Position numbers and translations under genes: made by a program | Notes under the pieces: generated by a model | What the model was told of the DNA's origin: nothing | Databases searched by the model: none | Seen by the model: only the letters and a program-made list of their open reading frames with translations | In this document: piece by piece, positions 24,999 to 34,814 of the stretch | Layout of the letters: every line of letters starts with the position of its first letter | Numbering within the stretch: position 1 is the stretch's first letter | DNA from: Gudongella oleilytica | GTDB lineage: Bacteria > Bacillota > Clostridia > Tissierellales > Tissierellaceae | NCBI RefSeq assembly: GCF_004101785.1 | Contig: NZ_CP035130.1 | Coordinates: forward strand, 1,054,001-1,118,000 | Direction of reading: 5' to 3' | DNA length: 64,000 nt

Positions 24999-25799
24999 TT
25001 ACTGGATTTGAATGGGAATTTTTTTTCTCCCTCTGAAGATATATATATATTTGAAGCCAAGATCTCTTAAAGCCTTCTCAGTCTGCTTGTACTCGTATCC
25101 AATATGATGGATAGTGTGGGAGTCTGAGCCGATGGTTATTATTTCTCCCCCTAAATCCTTGTATAGCCTCAATATCTGAGGCTTAGGGTGAAAGCTTTCA
25201 AGATTATACCTTAGGCCTCCAGTGTTGACTTCGATTCCCTTTCCCTTATCTATAAGCTTCTTTAGTATAACTTCAATTTTATCCATATAGAAATCATATT
25301 TAATTGGTGCACAATCTGTAAAAAGATAGCGATCGATATAGTCTAAATGGCCAAGCACATCATAATCATCAAAGGAATCAATGCAATCAAGGACTGAATC
25401 ATAGTATCTGTTTATTATTTCCCCCTGGGAGAGCTCCATTTTATTAAATTCAAGAAAGATGTCTTTGCTATCAATTGCATGAATTGACATTATCACAAAA
25501 TCAAAGCTGTGGTCAGTTATGAACTTCGAATACCTGTCGGCTAAGTGTGGTTGCATCCCGATTTCGACTCCCGCCAGAACCTCGATCTTATCCTTGTATG
25601 TATATTTAACTCTGTTTATATCTCTGAAATAGTCCAAAGGTCTGAACGTCAGATCGATTTTCTCCTTTGTTGCCTCGAAATCCACGTGATCAGTGAAACA
25701 TATTGCACGAAGGTTCTTCTCAATTGAGGCCTTAACTATGGATTCCATAGGAGTCTTTGAATCCAATGAAAAATCGCTGTGCACATGAAAATCATACAT
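24999..25799 (-). CDS. PHP-domain phosphatase (histidinol-phosphatase family)
   Basis: 266 residues. PHP metal-binding motifs are MYDFHVHSDFS (two His near the N-terminus), FTDHVDF, EIGMQP, MSIHAI, LGHLDY and IGSDSHT. The best match in pattern is HisJ-type histidinol-phosphatase. No other his biosynthesis gene is nearby, so another phosphoester substrate is possible. It is a lone minus-strand gene convergent with the 6S candidate. Confidence 0.85.
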   Translation of the reverse strand: MYDFHVHSDFSLDSKTPMESIVKASIEKNLRAICFTDHVDFEATKEKIDLTFRPLDYFRDINRVKYTYKDKIEVLAGVEIGMQPHLADRYSKFITDHSFDFVIMSIHAIDSKDIFLEFNKMELSQGEIINRYYDSVLDCIDSFDDYDVLGHLDYIDRYLFTDCAPIKYDFYMDKIEVILKKLIDKGKGIEVNTGGLRYNLESFHPKPQILRLYKDLGGEIITIGSDSHTIHHIGYEYKQTEKALRDLGFKYIYIFRGRKKIPIQIQ

Positions 25800-25990
25800 A
25801 TCGTTTTACATCCCCAGTCATATTTGATAGTATTTTCAATTTTAACAGATATTTCAGGTATTTTCAATCAGGCCCTATAGATGGTATCCTTGCAAAATAT
25901 TAGAAAAGCTAATAATATGAACATTATTGATTATCTGAAATCATTTGGGGTAAATGGAGTGTATAGAAAACGCAAAGGGGAGATCTGCTT

Positions 25991-26377
25991 ATGAAATTGA
26001 ATAAGATTATCGAAGAAAAAAGAAAACAAATGGAAAAAGCAAAAAAAATCGAGACTGCAAAAAACGTTGCAGTGGGTACTGCTATAGGTACTGCTCTTGG
26101 GGCTGCTGCTGGGTTACTTTTTGCTCCTAAAGCAGGTAAAGAGACCAGAGAGGATATCTCAAAGAAAACAAAAGAAGTCACTGAAACAGTCAAGGAAAAG
26201 GTTGAGGAACAACTTGATGTTACAAAAGAGCAGCTTGATAAAGTAAAGACAGAAGTCGAGAAGAACTGGGGAGATTTGAAGGAAAAGGTCAAAAAAGAAA
26301 AGGAAGCCGCAGAGGAAAAGGTTGAGGAAGTGGTAGAAGCAGTTGAAGAGACTATGGAAGAAGAGACAAAGGAATAG
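25991..26377 (+). CDS. YtxH-domain (general-stress-type) protein
   Basis: 128 residues. A glycine/alanine-rich hydrophobic segment (VGTAIGTALGAAAGLLFAPKAG, about 36-57) is the YtxH signature with its FAPKAGKETR end. It is followed by a long Lys/Glu-rich coiled-coil-like tail. B. subtilis YtxH is a stress-associated membrane protein; the function is unknown. AAGGGGAG precedes the ATG. It is paired with the DUF948-like gene 27 bases downstream, a common Firmicutes arrangement. Confidence 0.85.
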   Translation: MKLNKIIEEKRKQMEKAKKIETAKNVAVGTAIGTALGAAAGLLFAPKAGKETREDISKKTKEVTETVKEKVEEQLDVTKEQLDKVKTEVEKNWGDLKEKVKKEKEAAEEKVEEVVEAVEETMEEETKE

Positions 26378-26404
26378 CTTGCGCAAATCTAAGGGGGTAT
26401 TTAT

Positions 26405-26878
26405 ATGGACGCGACCTTGACATTACAGGATTTGCTAAAGTTAATTCTATTTCTGCTTGGTATAGGCGTTTTGGGTTATCTACTGCTGATACTGCGCAAT
26501 GTTAATAAAACAATAGGCCAGGCTCAGGTGTTATTGGAGGAAAATTCTAAGGAACTGGATACTGCCATCAAACAACTGCCTGAGATCACCGCCAACATAA
26601 ACAAGCTTACCAGTGAGACAACAAAATTGGTTTCAGAAATGTCTCCGGATATCAGTGGTGTTGTCCATAACGTGAATGGTATAACCTCGAAAATCGATGA
26701 TATTGCAAATATTGTTGACAAAACAGGGCATACAGTGGAAGACACAGTAGGATTGCTGACTGATACCTTAGCTGAAACAGCATTGGCTTTTCAGTTCAAT
26801 GCAAAAAATGTAACCAGCTATATTGAGATCATAAAGGAGATCATTGAGATCGTCCGAAGCAGTCTTAAGAAGTATTAA
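26405..26878 (+). CDS. DUF948-like membrane protein
   Basis: 157 residues. One N-terminal transmembrane helix (LLKLILFLLGIGVLGYLLLILRNV) is followed by an amphipathic helical region (TIGQAQVLLEENSKELDTAI and repeated I-N-L/T-S motifs), like DUF948 proteins that accompany YtxH. No enzymatic motifs are seen. It ends just before a strong terminator. Confidence 0.75.
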   Translation: MDATLTLQDLLKLILFLLGIGVLGYLLLILRNVNKTIGQAQVLLEENSKELDTAIKQLPEITANINKLTSETTKLVSEMSPDISGVVHNVNGITSKIDDIANIVDKTGHTVEDTVGLLTDTLAETALAFQFNAKNVTSYIEIIKEIIEIVRSSLKKY

Positions 26879-26902
26879 AGAACCCGGCAGGGTTCTTTTT
26901 TT
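26877..26902 (+). terminator. Intrinsic terminator after the DUF948-like gene
   Basis: AAAGAACCC (26877-26885), loop GGCA, GGGTTCTTT, with an 8-T run. The stem starts at the stop codon. Confidence 0.9.
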
Positions 26903-27004
26903 CAAGGTTATTGATATATTTCCAATTACTGATATACTGATATTGAGGTGCCTTCAATATTTATCGGGAGCACCTTTCTTAAAAATAAGAAGAGGATAAC
27001 CACT

Positions 27005-27889
27005 ATGAAACGAATCAAATTTATTATAAACCCATCTTCTGGAAGGCAAGCGATGGAAAAGAAAATCGATACACTATGTAAGCTGTTGCTGGATGATGGC
27101 TATATTCTTGCGAAGTATTTCACCAGGAACAAGTATGATGCAATGCTGGAGGCAAGGCGCACCTGCAAAGAGGACTTCGATCTTATAGTTGTGTGTGGCG
27201 GTGACGGTACAGTTAACGAAGTAGTTAAGGGAATAGTTACAGGAGGACGAAGAGTTCCGATAGCGATCCTTGCCAGCGGAACTGTAAATGATTTCGCTAA
27301 TTATCTTGGAATTCCTCGAAACACATATGAATTTTTCGACCTGATAAAGAGGGATAAAGTCATAGATGTTGACATCGGATGCGTTAACGACGATTATTTT
27401 GTAAATGTCGCAGCAGGGGGACTGCTTACTAATGTAGCTTACCAGGCTCAGCCTGACATAAAGGCTGTACTGGGAAGAATGGCGTATTATCTTGAAGGAT
27501 TAAAAGAGCTGGCTAACCAGGGATTGGAAACTGTAAGAGTTACTATTCAAAGTGAAGAGTTCACTTCAGAGGAAGACATCTTACTGTTTGTCATATCCAA
27601 TAGCTCGTCAATAGGAGGATTTACGAAGCTGGCACCCGAAGCTGATGTTGTTGACGGACTTTTAGATGTTGTATTGATCAAGAAGGCGGATATGGCAGAA
27701 TTAGCCAATATATTCATTAATGTCTTGACCGGCGAGCACATTAACCACCCTAAAGTGATATACTATAAAACTAAGAAGTTAAAGGTAGAGTCAGATAGAA
27801 AAATAGTAGTCGACATAGACGGTGAGTATGGAGGCAAGCTGCCTGCAGAGTTCAGAGTAATTCCAAAAGGTCTGAGCATACTGGTATAG
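27005..27889 (+). CDS. Diacylglycerol/lipid kinase, YegS/DagK family
   Basis: About 294 residues with a DAGK catalytic domain: FIINPSSGRQAMEKK, VVCGGDGTVNEV, LASGTVNDFANYL and the C-terminal IDGEYGG. Family members phosphorylate diacylglycerol or related lipids at the inner membrane surface. The frame opens at 26948, but AAGAGGATAA sits in front of the ATG at 27005, where homology-like sequence (MKRIKFIINP) begins. It is followed by the marR-type gene. Confidence 0.88.
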   Translation: MKRIKFIINPSSGRQAMEKKIDTLCKLLLDDGYILAKYFTRNKYDAMLEARRTCKEDFDLIVVCGGDGTVNEVVKGIVTGGRRVPIAILASGTVNDFANYLGIPRNTYEFFDLIKRDKVIDVDIGCVNDDYFVNVAAGGLLTNVAYQAQPDIKAVLGRMAYYLEGLKELANQGLETVRVTIQSEEFTSEEDILLFVISNSSSIGGFTKLAPEADVVDGLLDVVLIKKADMAELANIFINVLTGEHINHPKVIYYKTKKLKVESDRKIVVDIDGEYGGKLPAEFRVIPKGLSILV

Positions 27890-27906
27890 CAATGAGGAGG
27901 GTGATG

Positions 27907-28347
27907 ATGGATAACGACAGGATCAGAAACGTAGAGTCCATTGAGAAGCATCTAAGAAAGGTTGACTATATCATTAGAAAAAACGGCAGGATGATTTTAA
28001 GTGATTATGGGATTACTGTACCTCAGTTCACTGCTCTCCAGGTGCTCATAAATAATGGTGATATGACAATAGGCGAGTTAAGCCAGCAGATGGATCTAGC
28101 CTGCAGTACAATAACTGACTTGGTAGACAGGATGGAGAAAAATGAACTTGTTAAAAGAGAAAAGGACCAAAAGGACAAGCGAGTAGTTCGCGTTATTGTA
28201 TTAACTAAGGGTCATGATATTTTGCAAAAGGTTTTAGACAGGCGTATCAACTTTCTTGAGGTAAAACTGGAAGGGCTTTCAGTGGCTGAAGTTGAGGCCT
28301 TAAAGTCAGCTCTGGAAAAGCTTTATGTTGAAATGAACGAAGACTAA
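27907..28347 (+). CDS. MarR-family transcriptional regulator
   Basis: About 146 residues with the winged helix-turn-helix of MarR proteins: MTIGELSQQMDLACSTITDLVDRMEKNELVKRE and DKRVVRVIVLT in the wing. GAGGAGGG at 27894-27901 points to ATG 27904/27907 rather than 27892. Its ligand and targets are unknown. It may control the adjacent lipid kinase or the large signalling gene downstream. Confidence 0.88.
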   Translation: MDNDRIRNVESIEKHLRKVDYIIRKNGRMILSDYGITVPQFTALQVLINNGDMTIGELSQQMDLACSTITDLVDRMEKNELVKREKDQKDKRVVRVIVLTKGHDILQKVLDRRINFLEVKLEGLSVAEVEALKSALEKLYVEMNED

Positions 28348-28369
28348 ACGGATAAAGGCAGGCGTTTAA

Positions 28370-29374
28370 ATGAAGCTGATAAATAATGATTATCGGGTCC
28401 TCGATACCTATGTAAAAAGCAAGAAAGAAGAGGCCTATCTGGTTGAAAAAGTTAATCAACCGGGAAGGGTCTATTTTTTGAAAATTATTGAGCCTCATAA
28501 AAGCAATCGCTGTATCCAGGATTTTATAGAAAATTTTCAGGAGTATGAGAATATCAGGCATAGATATCTTCTTAACTCATACGAGTTTGGGCTGATAAAA
28601 AACCTAAATCTAAAACCGATCAGCGGAAGACTTTACTATGTCTTGTCAGAGTACACCGATAATCACACCTTGGAGGCTTTAAAAGGGGAATTAAGTGCCA
28701 GGGATATGGCGATAGTTTTGGCAAAGATCATGGAGGTACTGGATTATCTCCATTTCAGAGGATTTACATACAGAGCGTTAAGCCCTGAAAAAATATATAT
28801 TAGTGCTGATGGAGATATCAGATTACTGAATATTTCCACCTTGATAGAGCACCTGTACGAAAATGAGCGAATAAACTCTATTCAGGAATTCATCGCGCCT
28901 GAGATCTTTTGCAGAGACGTAATTATTGATCGTAAGGCAGACTACTATTCATTGGGGGTACTGATCAAAAAATATCTGTATCCGCTAATAGTGGGTGACA
29001 AAACAGCACTTCCAGTGATTGATTCTATTGTGGAGGAATTTATTAAGAAAGAACCTGGAAGCAGGAATATGCTCCTTATAGAAGCACGAAAGAAGATCGA
29101 GGAATTATTTGATTTTTCTATCGGAACTGATTATTTAAAGGAAAGGGACTTTCTCAATTTAGGCTCCATAAAGGCAATAGGCCATGAATCACAGCTTCTT
29201 GAGTTAGAACAGCTGGAGGATTTTATTGATTCAAATTCGAGTTTATACAATATTGCTCTAATTGAAGGGAATATAGGGTCCGGTAAGACATATCTACTGC
29301 GAGCATTTCTAAGGAAGGCTGCGCTTAGAGGAGGTTTTACGGCTGAGGTCAGCATAGCAGGTGGGAAACCATAG
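28370..29374 (+). pseudogene. N-terminal part of a split signalling protein: pseudokinase plus P-loop
   Basis: 334 residues. Residues about 8-250 have an Hanks-type kinase fold: the VAIK-like Lys38 is kept (VYFLKII), but the HRD motif reads Tyr134-Arg135-Ala136 and the DFG position reads Asn154-Ile155-Ser156, so catalysis is unlikely. A P-loop, EGNIGSGKT, follows at about residue 300 and starts a STAND/AAA-type ATPase domain. The frame then stops at 29372-29374. The ATPase domain continues in the -1 frame, which is open from 29347 and joins the gene at 29410-33621. A one-base loss between 29347 and 29374 would explain this. Confidence 0.8.
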
Positions 29375-32300
29375 GACTTGACTCTTTTCGAGATTTCATC
29401 CTCGATTTTTTGGCAGTAGCACAGATCAAGTACAAGCTTACAAATCAAGGGGATGGCGTGAAGCTGATCCATGAGGATGTCGACATGGATTTCTCGTTGA
29501 ATCTACCGGGAAGCCTATACAAGCTTTATGATATTATTGCAGAAAACTTAATAAGAAGGTCCAAGACGGAAAGCATATTTTTAGGTATAAATGATTTGGA
29601 GCTTTCAAGCAGCAGCATCTTGGAGATGATTGACTTTCTGTTTACAAAATTCAAAGGCAATCGAATACTTTTGATCTGTACCTACAACCAAATGGGGGCT
29701 GGTAAGGATTCTGAGAGATTACTTGAGGATTGGGCAAATAGAAATGGTGCATTGCGGATAAAGACATCAAATCTCTCGTTGGAGTCTACAGGAAGATTAG
29801 TAAAATCTATCCTTGGAATAGCATTCATACCTAAGGACTTTTCTCAGTTGTTATACAAAGAATCCTTAGGCAATACAAGATATTTGGTCCATTTACTGCG
29901 GCATTTCTATGACACCGGTGAGTTGTACATGAGCAAAGAGGGAGTCTGGAATATTAGAAAGGATAGATACGACGACCTTAAATTTCCTAACAGCTTTGTT
30001 GATGCTTTCAAAAACAGGATAGATTCAGTAAGTCCAAAGCAGCTCTATTTGCTCCAGATGGTATCTTGCTTTGAAGGTTCGGCAAAGAAAGCTTTGATCA
30101 AGAAGCTTACTGGTTTTGCCGATGTCGAATTCAACGAACTCTTAATCAGCCTTGAGGCTGAAGGGCTCATTTCAGAGGATAATAATGAATATGGGCAGGC
30201 ATTGGATATTACTGAGGGCGAAATCAAGAAATATATATACAGTATGCTGGACCAGTCACAAAGAGAATCCTGGCACAAATCAATAGCTGATGAACTGCTC
30301 AACGATAAGAAGCTGGATAATGGCTATAATTTTGAGGAGCTGTTCTATCAATTAAGCTCCTCTAAGCAATTTGAAGAGCTTATTGATATTGCCTATGAGA
30401 GGATAGGCATAGCGAGAAATATGTTCACAGATTCTTCAATAGTCATACTGACTCAGGTTTATGATATCCTATCAACATCGGGTTATCCTAAGGACATCGA
30501 GATACTTGACAAACTGTGTTATAGCTTGATCGTAAAAGGTGAAACCGCACAGCTGAAGGACTATCTCGATAAGTTGATGAATGCAGCTGAGTCAAGGGGC
30601 AACGACAGATTCATCGTACGCTGGATGCTTTATAAGCTGGAATTCTCAGTTAGAAGCAACGACATACTGAGCTCGCAGGAATTGATAAATGAAATAAGCA
30701 AAGGATTGGAAGGCAAGGATTATGTTGAGGAGGAGATTTATCATAAATTACTTCAGGCAAAGCATTATCTTGATGTAGACAATCCGGTTATGACTGAGTC
30801 AATGGCAGATGAAGGGATAACTTTGTCAGAAAGCAATAATATTTGGACATATGTCGGAGACCTTTTCAATGTAAGGGGGATCGCTAAATACATGTTAGGG
30901 GATCCTGAATCGGCTATTGTGGATTACAACAGGGCTTTGGAGGGATATAAGAAGTCTGATCGTCCATTTTATATGGTTAAGCCAATCAATAACATTGGGA
31001 GCATTCAAAGCGAATATTACGGGTCAGAAAAACTGGCGCTTGATTACTACTGGCGATGTGTGGAAATATCCGAGAGTTACGGACTGACTTCTCTTCAGAC
31101 AACATTTTTAAGCAACATTGGAGAAGCCTTCATAAATGTAAGAGATTATAAAAATGCTGAAATTTTCCTTGATCGTGCTATAGATCTATCAAAAAGAATA
31201 GATGACAAGAAGAGTCTTTTTCTCTCAACAGTCCTACAGGGGATCGTGTATTTGATATTAGGCAGGATAAATAGAGCACTGGAGATAAATCTGAGCTTGA
31301 AGGAGATGAACAAGTCTGTCCAAATTCAGGATAAAGAGGTCTTGATGCAGTATACAAATTTCCTGGGACAGTTCTATTTTGAGACTGGTGATTTTAAATT
31401 ATCTAAGGAGTTTAGCAAAATTTCCATGGAAAGATCCTTAGATATAAGCAAGAAGGAATATATGAAGGCAAAGAACAGGCTTATAAACATCGATTTCATA
31501 GAAAAATCAAGCATAGATAAAGATATGATCCTGGAAATCGTCGAAGAATACAAAAATAGCGGAAGCAGCTATGATAGAGCTTATTTTCTATTGCTTTATG
31601 GTTTGATCGCTCATTATTTAAATGATGAGGAGCTAAGCAAATCCTTGATTCAGGAATATAAAAATCTGGATAGCGAAGAAGTATTAGAGAAATACCAGCA
31701 AGATCTGGAGCTTATAGAGCTGATAATTGAGGGAAGCAATTCTTCTCTCATTTCCGCAATTGATCATTCAAAATCAGCCGGCTCAAATTTGTTGATACCC
31801 AAGCTTTATTCAAACTTGGCACTGGCGGTAAAGCTATCGGACAGTGGACTTTACTATGAGGCTTTCACGGTTATGATCAATAACCTGGATTATTATGAAA
31901 CAGCCGTCAGGATGCTGGGAGAAGAGTATGCAGGCCCTGATTTTCGGAGGTTTTATATGTTGGATCTGATGATCCCGATCATTGACAGGAGCTTATTCTC
32001 AATTACTGGTTTCAACAGAGATTTTGAGCCAAGAATCGAAAATTATCTCAATAAGCTGGATGAACAACTCTTTTTGAGGATATTTTCTGGAGAAGAGGCA
32101 TCCAGGTGTTGTATAGACACAACGAAGCTTCTATCGGCCCTGGATAGCAATTTCAGCGAGAATCTTGATAAAATACTTGAGTTTATCGCAATAAAGACCA
32201 ATGCAGAGCATGGATACATTGTTTTGTACGACACCGACGGGAGTGAAAACAGGGTCATTAAATATGGAGCACATGAAGACTTTCCTCTCAATTTGGTTAT

Positions 32301-33621
32301 TGAAAATACAATAAAGGATGAGCAGACTGTATTAATCAGGCGGGATATTTCCAGCAAGCAGTGCCACATACTGGAAATGCATATTGAGGAAGAGATTTCA
32401 GGATTTATTGTTGTCCCGATATTGACATCACAAGGTTTTTCAGAAAAATCGATGGATAGAAGACAATCCTATGTCAGGAACAACATATATGGGTATGTAT
32501 TGCTTTTAACAAGGAGTAATGTGAATAGATTCGACAATTTACGTTCTGATTTGATAAAAGACCTCACTTGGTTGATATACTTGAATTCTGAGAATGACAG
32601 GCTATACAGGAGCTCTTTTTATGATAAACTGACTGGTACATACAGAAGGAATGTCGTCGAAAAAAGACTGTCTGATGCAATTCAGCACCATTCTATCAAC
32701 GATAGAGGGTTTGCCTGTTTGATGCTTGATATCGACAGATTTAAGTCCATAAACGATACTTATGGTCACCAAATAGGTGATAAAGTTCTGACATCGATAG
32801 GAGAGGCAATAAGAGAATCAGTCAGGATCACTGATACTGCTGGCAGATACGGAGGAGAGGAGTTTCTACTGATTATTGAAGACGTTGATTCCAATTCTGC
32901 GGCAGCTGTTGCTGAAAAGATAAGGTCCTCTATTGAGTCCATGACTGTTAAAGGCTTGAAGCAGAAAGTAACTGCAAGCATCGGTGTTTCACTTTATCCT
33001 GAGGATGGGCAGCTGCCGGAGGATCTTATACTAAGAGCAGATCAGGCAATGTATCATGCAAAGGAGGTTCTTGGCAGAAACAGCGTCGCACTGTGGAATG
33101 ATAATATGGGGTCGATTGCCAGCAAATTCAAGCTGGAGCATGACCTTGTTGTTGGAGGATTTGAGAATGATTCAGATAGAATAGGGGCCTTATCGGACAC
33201 TGCTCTCCTTATTCAAAGAAACATGAACTTGAAGGATAAGCTTGATTTATTTCTGGGTTACCTGCTTGACTCAACTCAGGGTAGTAATGCTGCAATTTAT
33301 TCAAGATCCGATAATCAGCTAAAATGTATTGCCGTCAGATCCAAGACGATGAATGATGCTGATATCCTTATACCATATGATTATTTGCACAAGGTATCTA
33401 AATCAAGAGAATCCGAGAGCTATATATATCTTAGGACCAGTTCTGAGGGTGATGAGCAGGCAAATGAGTATGTTTCAGGAGCCATTTGCCCGATTATTAT
33501 AAACGGAGATGTTTATGGGCTGATACTGGTTGAAGTTCCTTTGTCCAGACGAGAGTTCAAACAAAAAGATTTGAAGTATATTGAAGTTTTGGGTAGTGTA
33601 TTTTCGGCCAATTTAGTATAA
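29347..33621 (+). pseudogene. C-terminal part of the split protein: ATPase, TPR-like, GAF, GGDEF, GAF
   Basis: Open from 29347; the first internal start is a TTG at 29410 with no ribosome site, giving 1403 residues. The beginning continues a STAND-type ATPase (FLGINDLE near residue 59 as a Walker-B-like strand). A long TPR-like helical region follows (about 270-830; for example YMLGDPESAIVDYNRALEGY). A GAF-like domain spans about 905-1040. A GGDEF domain has GGEEF at about 1148-1152 and an RITD inhibitory site five residues ahead, so the cyclase looks intact. A second GAF-like domain is at the end. It should make cyclic di-GMP if translated. Domain limits are approximate. Confidence 0.78.
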
Positions 33622-33670
33622 TTTATTCAGTACTGTGAATTGAAATATCATCACAGCGGGGAGGGGTATT

Positions 33671-34684
33671 ATGACTGTCACCATCAAAGATGTTGCAAGA
33701 ATGGCTGAGGTATCTATATCTACTGTATCAAGAGTAATCAATGATTCTAAGCCTGTAAGTCCTGAAGCCAGGAGGAGAGTTCTAAAGGCCATAGAGGAGC
33801 TTGGCTATAAGCCTAATGAGGTTGCCAGGAGTCTTGTAACCAAGAAGTCAAACATAATAGGCATTATAGTAGACGATATTGGAAGCTCATATGTTGCACA
33901 AATAATCCGAGGCGTTGAGGAAGTTGGACGAATGTATAATTACGATCTTCTTCTTTGCAGCAGTTATGGAGATAAGGAGTCGGAACTAAGATTTGCTCAG
34001 CTTTTGATGCAAAAGCAGGTAGCTGGGATAATAATAGTATCAGAGATCCTGAATAATGACGTTTTATCTTTCCTGGATATGTCGAGGATACCTTTTGTTT
34101 ATCTTAACAAATATTACAATGTCCTTGAGAGCCCTAATGTTTCCATAAATAACAGGGAAGCCAGTGATAAAGTAATGAGACATTTAGTCGAGGAAGGACA
34201 TAAAAGGATCGCCTATGTTACCCAGGAGAAGGATGTAGAGCTGACTATTGAGAAGCACAAGCTGGAAGCTTACAGAGAATGGATGGGAAATATTGGCGGG
34301 GATCCGATGGTTTTTGAAGTTGACGGTCATAAGATTGAGGACGGATACGATATAGGAAACAGGATAGTTGAGAGATTGCTCGAGGAGAAAATCACTGCAG
34401 TATACTGTTGTGAAGATGAGATAGCAATAGGATTGATCAATTACCTGTATGATCACAATATAAAAGTGCCGGAGGACATTTCAGTGGTCGGCTACGGTGA
34501 CATTACTTTGGCTTCCTATTTCAGACCTATGCTTACAACTATAAAGGAGCCATATTATGATATAGGTGCAGTGTCAATAAGAAGGATACTTAAGGTACTT
34601 CAGGGAGAAAAGGTAGAAGAACAGACAATTGTGCTCCCAGTCCAACTTATTGTCAGGGACAGCTGTGCATCTCCATCCAAATAA
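33671..34684 (+). CDS. LacI-family transcriptional regulator
   Basis: 337 residues. The N-terminal helix-turn-helix is TIKDVARMAEVSISTVSRVIN, followed by the hinge LGYKPNEVARSLVTKKS and a periplasmic-binding-protein-like effector domain (IIGIIVDDIGSSYVAQIIRGVEE ... VPEDISVVGYGD). It binds DNA as a dimer; the effector is probably a sugar or related metabolite. GGGGAGGGG precedes the ATG. It is not clearly linked to the downstream hut genes, from which a terminator and an intron separate it. Confidence 0.92.
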   Translation: MTVTIKDVARMAEVSISTVSRVINDSKPVSPEARRRVLKAIEELGYKPNEVARSLVTKKSNIIGIIVDDIGSSYVAQIIRGVEEVGRMYNYDLLLCSSYGDKESELRFAQLLMQKQVAGIIIVSEILNNDVLSFLDMSRIPFVYLNKYYNVLESPNVSINNREASDKVMRHLVEEGHKRIAYVTQEKDVELTIEKHKLEAYREWMGNIGGDPMVFEVDGHKIEDGYDIGNRIVERLLEEKITAVYCCEDEIAIGLINYLYDHNIKVPEDISVVGYGDITLASYFRPMLTTIKEPYYDIGAVSIRRILKVLQGEKVEEQTIVLPVQLIVRDSCASPSK

Positions 34685-34745
34685 TTGTGGAACAAAGCAG
34701 CACTGTATGGTATAATACGCTCAAGCAAATAAAAGTGGGGATAAT

Positions 34746-34814
34746 ATGACTAAAGTATTATTGCTTCACGAAAATTCAAAAAATCAAAACCACAGCCCTG
34801 CTGTGGTTTTTTTG
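34746..34814 (+). other. Possible short leader reading frame interrupted by the group II intron
   Basis: An ATG at 34746 with AGTGGGG ahead opens MTKVLLLHENSKNQNHSPAV, reading into a terminator hairpin. The intron begins at 34815. Joined to the sequence after the intron, the frame would run on through CGCCACTTCATC to a TAA (about 30 residues). TATAAT at 34711-34716 could be a -10, but its -35 is weak. A coding role is unproved. Confidence 0.3.
34786..34813 (+). terminator. Intrinsic terminator just upstream of the group II intron
   Basis: AAAACCACAGC (34786-34796), loop CCT, GCTGTGGTTTT and further T residues to 34813. It is the usual insertion target of class C group II introns, whose 5' end follows one base later. 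Confidence 0.88.

Noticed and set aside
29360-29375. Programmed -1 frameshift at GGTGGGAAACC to join the two halves of the signalling gene
   Set aside because: In the reading frame the codons are GGG AAA preceded by T, which is not an X XXY YYZ slippery heptamer. A one-base deletion is simpler, though not proved.
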